A stretch of 64,000 bases of DNA, from positions 2,356,001 through 2,420,000 of the forward strand of contig NZ_RKQF01000001.1 in the NCBI RefSeq assembly GCF_003814875.1, written 5' to 3'. This document shows, in pieces, positions 62,601 to 64,000 of this stretch (position 1 is its first letter; each line of letters begins with the position of its first letter). The stretch is from Streptomyces sp. Ag109_O5-1 (lineage in GTDB: Bacteria; Actinomycetota; Actinomycetes; Streptomycetales; Streptomycetaceae). The notes beneath the pieces were generated by a model. The model saw nothing but the letters and a program-made list of their open reading frames with translations, was not told the origin of the DNA and did no database searches. The translations under genes were made by a program, and so were the position numbers.

Positions 62601-64000
62601 GGGTGTGGGTGCGGGGCGGGGACCGGCCACTGTGCGTGAGGAGATCTTGTGCGCGGTGTTCGCCGACGTCCTCGGCCTGCCCTCGGTCGGGGTCGAGGAC
62701 AACTTCTTCGACCTCGGCGGCCACTCACTGCTGGCAACCCGATTGGTGAGCCGGATCCGGTCGGTGCTGGGCGTGGAGATTGCGATCCGGGAGGTGTTCG
62801 CCGCTCCCACGGTGGCCGGGATCGCGCGGCGGCTGGAGAGTGGTGGTGCTGCGCGGCCGGCGGTGGTGGCCGGGGTGCGCCCACAGGTGGTGCCGTTGTC
62901 CTTCGCGCAGCAGCGGGTGTGGTTCCTGGGCGAGTTGGAGGGGCTGAGCGCGACCTACAACATTCCGGTGATGCTGCGGATCAGTGGTGAGCTGGACCTC
63001 GCGGCGCTGCGGTTGGCGCTGCGTGATGTGGTCGAGCGGCACGAGAGCCTGCGTACGGTGTTCACCGCGGTGGACGGTCAGCCGTATCAGCGGATCATTT
63101 CCGACCCGAGCGCATACCCGCAGTTGACGGTGGTGGAGGCTACTGCCGAGGACCTGGACGGCCTGGACGGGCTGGTGGCGCGGGCGGCGGGGTATGCGTT
63201 CGATCTGTCGGTGGATTTGCCGTTGCGGGCGACGCTGCTGACGGTGGGGCCGGATGAGTATGTGCTGGTGCTGGTGTTGCATCACATCGCTGCGGATGGC
63301 TGGTCGTTGGTGCCGCTGGGGCGGGATCTGTCGACGGCGTACGCGGCACGGTGTGCGGGACGGGAGCCTGCGTGGCGGGCGCTGCCGGTGCAGTACGCGG
63401 ATTACACGCTGTGGCAGCGGGAGCTGCTGGGCGAGGCCGATGATCCGGACAGTGTGCTCGCGCGGCAGGTGACGTACTGGCGGGAGATGCTGGCGGGGGC
63501 ACCGGAGGAACTGGCCCTGCCACTGGACCGGCCGCGTCCGGCGGTGGCCAGCCACCGCGGCGGCAGCGCCGACGTGCGTATTCCGGCCGAGCTGCATACC
63601 CGCATGGTCGAGTTGGCGCGTGAGCAGGGCGTGACGATGTTCATGCTGCTCCAAGCCGCAGTGGCGGTGCTGCTGTCGCGACTGGGGGCGGGCCAGGACA
63701 TCCCGATCGGCAGCCCGGTCGCCGGGCGCACCGATGAGGCACTCGACGAACTCGTCGGGTTCTTCGTCAACACGCTGGTGCTGCGCACCGATGTGTCGGG
63801 GGATCCGTCGTTCGACGAACTGCTCGCCCGGGTTCGGGAGCGTGGCCTGGGTGCGTTGGAGCACCAGGACGTGCCGTTCGAGCGGCTGGTCGAAGAGCTG
63901 GCCCCCGCCCGCTCCACGGCCCGCCACCCGCTGTTCCAGGTCATGCTCGCTCTGCAGAACAACGCCGAGGCCCGTCTGGAGCTGCCCGGCCTGCACGTCG
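59659..64000 (+). CDS. Non-ribosomal peptide synthetase, modules 1-2 (gene continues beyond window)
   Basis: 1447 residues are visible. C1 (~8-445) with H139-H140-x3-D144-G145 (HHILMDG) starts the protein, as in lipoinitiating synthetases. A1 (~460-975) has [11 protein letters not shown] at 624, [36 protein letters not shown] and NGKLDR. Its specificity residues, read by alignment with GrsA, are D-V-W-H-F-S-L-V-D-K, the serine code. T1 carries Ser1023 ([14 protein letters not shown]). C2 (~1079 onward) has HHIAADG at 1208-1214 and no extra C motif suggesting epimerisation before it. Module 1 thus loads L-Ser and probably N-acylates it using FabH/ACP/FabF products. GAGG 7 nt before the ATG. 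Confidence 0.93.
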   Translation, partial: MSQMSTSSWSLSGPQMGIWFAHHLDPSAAVYNISECLEIHGPVDADVLETAVRRCVADSDVLRIRLGEDADGPYQWLADQAEFTLPVLDFSAEEDPAATAWAWMRVDSSTPVDLDKDDLWCFVLIKLADHRFFLYARQHHILMDGFGGALLWRRIADEYTALTAEGPGAENSFGRLRTLLEDDSAYRSSPEHERDRRFWQERLAGLADVVTLATRSESGSANERLRVTAHLPQPTFDALQRNAHRARTAWQALVVAAAATYLHRMTAADDLTLGMTVAARPAAMRNTPAATSNQVPLRFAVDPGMSLSQLACAALQEMRQALNHQRYRYETMRRDLRMIDDGQELFGLSVNIMSFDYDLCFGTQSTTAHNISMGPVENLALAVLERSDGSGLTIVLDAHSGRYTQQDAAAHLERLVRILEFFASTDPQTKLGSIDLIGADERARLLSEWAAGQEAPTSAQATLPGLFAAQVACTPDAVAVVFEGVRLSYREVDERSSRLARLLIGRGVGPESLVGVLMERSPDLVVALLAVLKAGGAYVPIDPDYPVERIAGTLHDAAPIAVLTTAQIAGQVAEQVGAGFGVGTWVVVDDPQVRAELAGLDGGAVTDGDRRGALLPDHPAYVIYTSGSTGRPKGVAVPHAGIVNRLAWMQELSPLGSGDRVLQKTPFGFDVSVWEFFWPLSEGAALVVARPGGHRDPGYLAALIQGESVTVAHFVPSMLQAFVAEPAAGGCAGLRAVFCSGEALPASLRDEFLGLLDVPLFNLYGPTEASVDVTAARCVASDGAVVPIGGPVANTRVFVLDSGLCPVPVGVAGELYVAGSQLARGYLGRAGLTAERFVACPFGQPGERMYRTGDLVRWTADGVMEYAGRVDDQVKIRGFRIEPGEIEAVLAAHRQVGQAAVVVREDTPGDKRLVAYLVPQRDAVSEGRDVAADVRAFVAERLPQYMVPSAVVVLEALPLTVNGKLDRRALPAPDYATAAGAGVGAGRGPATVREEILCAVFADVLGLPSVGVEDNFFDLGGHSLLATRLVSRIRSVLGVEIAIREVFAAPTVAGIARRLESGGAARPAVVAGVRPQVVPLSFAQQRVWFLGELEGLSATYNIPVMLRISGELDLAALRLALRDVVERHESLRTVFTAVDGQPYQRIISDPSAYPQLTVVEATAEDLDGLDGLVARAAGYAFDLSVDLPLRATLLTVGPDEYVLVLVLHHIAADGWSLVPLGRDLSTAYAARCAGREPAWRALPVQYADYTLWQRELLGEADDPDSVLARQVTYWREMLAGAPEELALPLDRPRPAVASHRGGSADVRIPAELHTRMVELAREQGVTMFMLLQAAVAVLLSRLGAGQDIPIGSPVAGRTDEALDELVGFFVNTLVLRTDVSGDPSFDELLARVRERGLGALEHQDVPFERLVEELAPARSTARHPLFQVMLALQNNAEARLELPGLHV

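Noticed and set aside
1..64000. CRISPR array
   Set aside because: No regularly spaced short repeats were seen; repeated sequences are IS ends and gene duplications only.

Overview
The window is GC-rich actinobacterial DNA, most likely from a Streptomyces. The base composition, GTG/TTG starts, stop-start overlaps and gene families (LAL-type LuxR regulators, SKLP-like killer toxins, Streptomyces-style insertion sequences, an MbtH-associated NRPS) all fit. It is a plastic accessory region, as found in a chromosome arm or large plasmid, with few housekeeping genes and many decaying mobile elements.

Layout. 0-13.4 kb: the 5' end of a NUDIX gene, a secreted GH76 mannanase, several small secreted SKLP/beta-gamma-crystallin proteins, a secreted ricin-B-like lectin, and a nested IS pile (IS21 inside IS701, joined to IS5-type and ISAs1 remnants), then a lipoprotein and a PAS-LuxR regulator. 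14-22.2 kb: two very large ATPase-LuxR (LAL) regulators flanking a second lectin, with a low-GC DUF2326 gene remnant between. 22.2-24.6 kb: a tRNA-like remnant, a VapBC-type toxin-antitoxin pair and a truncated universal stress protein gene. 24.8-30.75 kb: a tight operon of TetR, MFS transporter, GH2 beta-mannosidase and carboxylesterase, with palindromic operators at its head. 30.7-38 kb: gene fragments, a DUF4184 protein, a PadR/membrane-protein pair, and a DUF6262/tyrosine-recombinase unit fused in frame to an IS3 transposase. 38-41 kb: a third, truncated lectin and a divergent TetR/saccharopine-dehydrogenase-like pair sharing a palindrome. 41.3-50.5 kb: a group II intron nested in another intron's reverse transcriptase gene, a decapitated large serine recombinase, and IS30, IS3, IS630 and ISL3 elements, the last with a passenger gene. 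50.9-64 kb: the edge of a biosynthetic cluster: a LuxR regulator, FabH-ACP-FabF (dedicated acyl supply), MbtH and the first 1.4 kb of codons of an NRPS that runs off the window.

How the parts may work together. The NRPS begins with a condensation domain and a first adenylation domain whose code I read as serine. With FabH/ACP/FabF and MbtH beside it, this suggests an N-acylated, Ser-initiated lipopeptide; that is an inference. The left half carries an alpha-mannanase, SKLP-like proteins and secreted lectins, which together suggest activity directed at fungal or yeast surfaces; also an inference. Mobile-element boundaries could be resolved to the base for IS21, IS630, ISL3 and an IS5/IS427 copy by inverted repeats plus target duplications.
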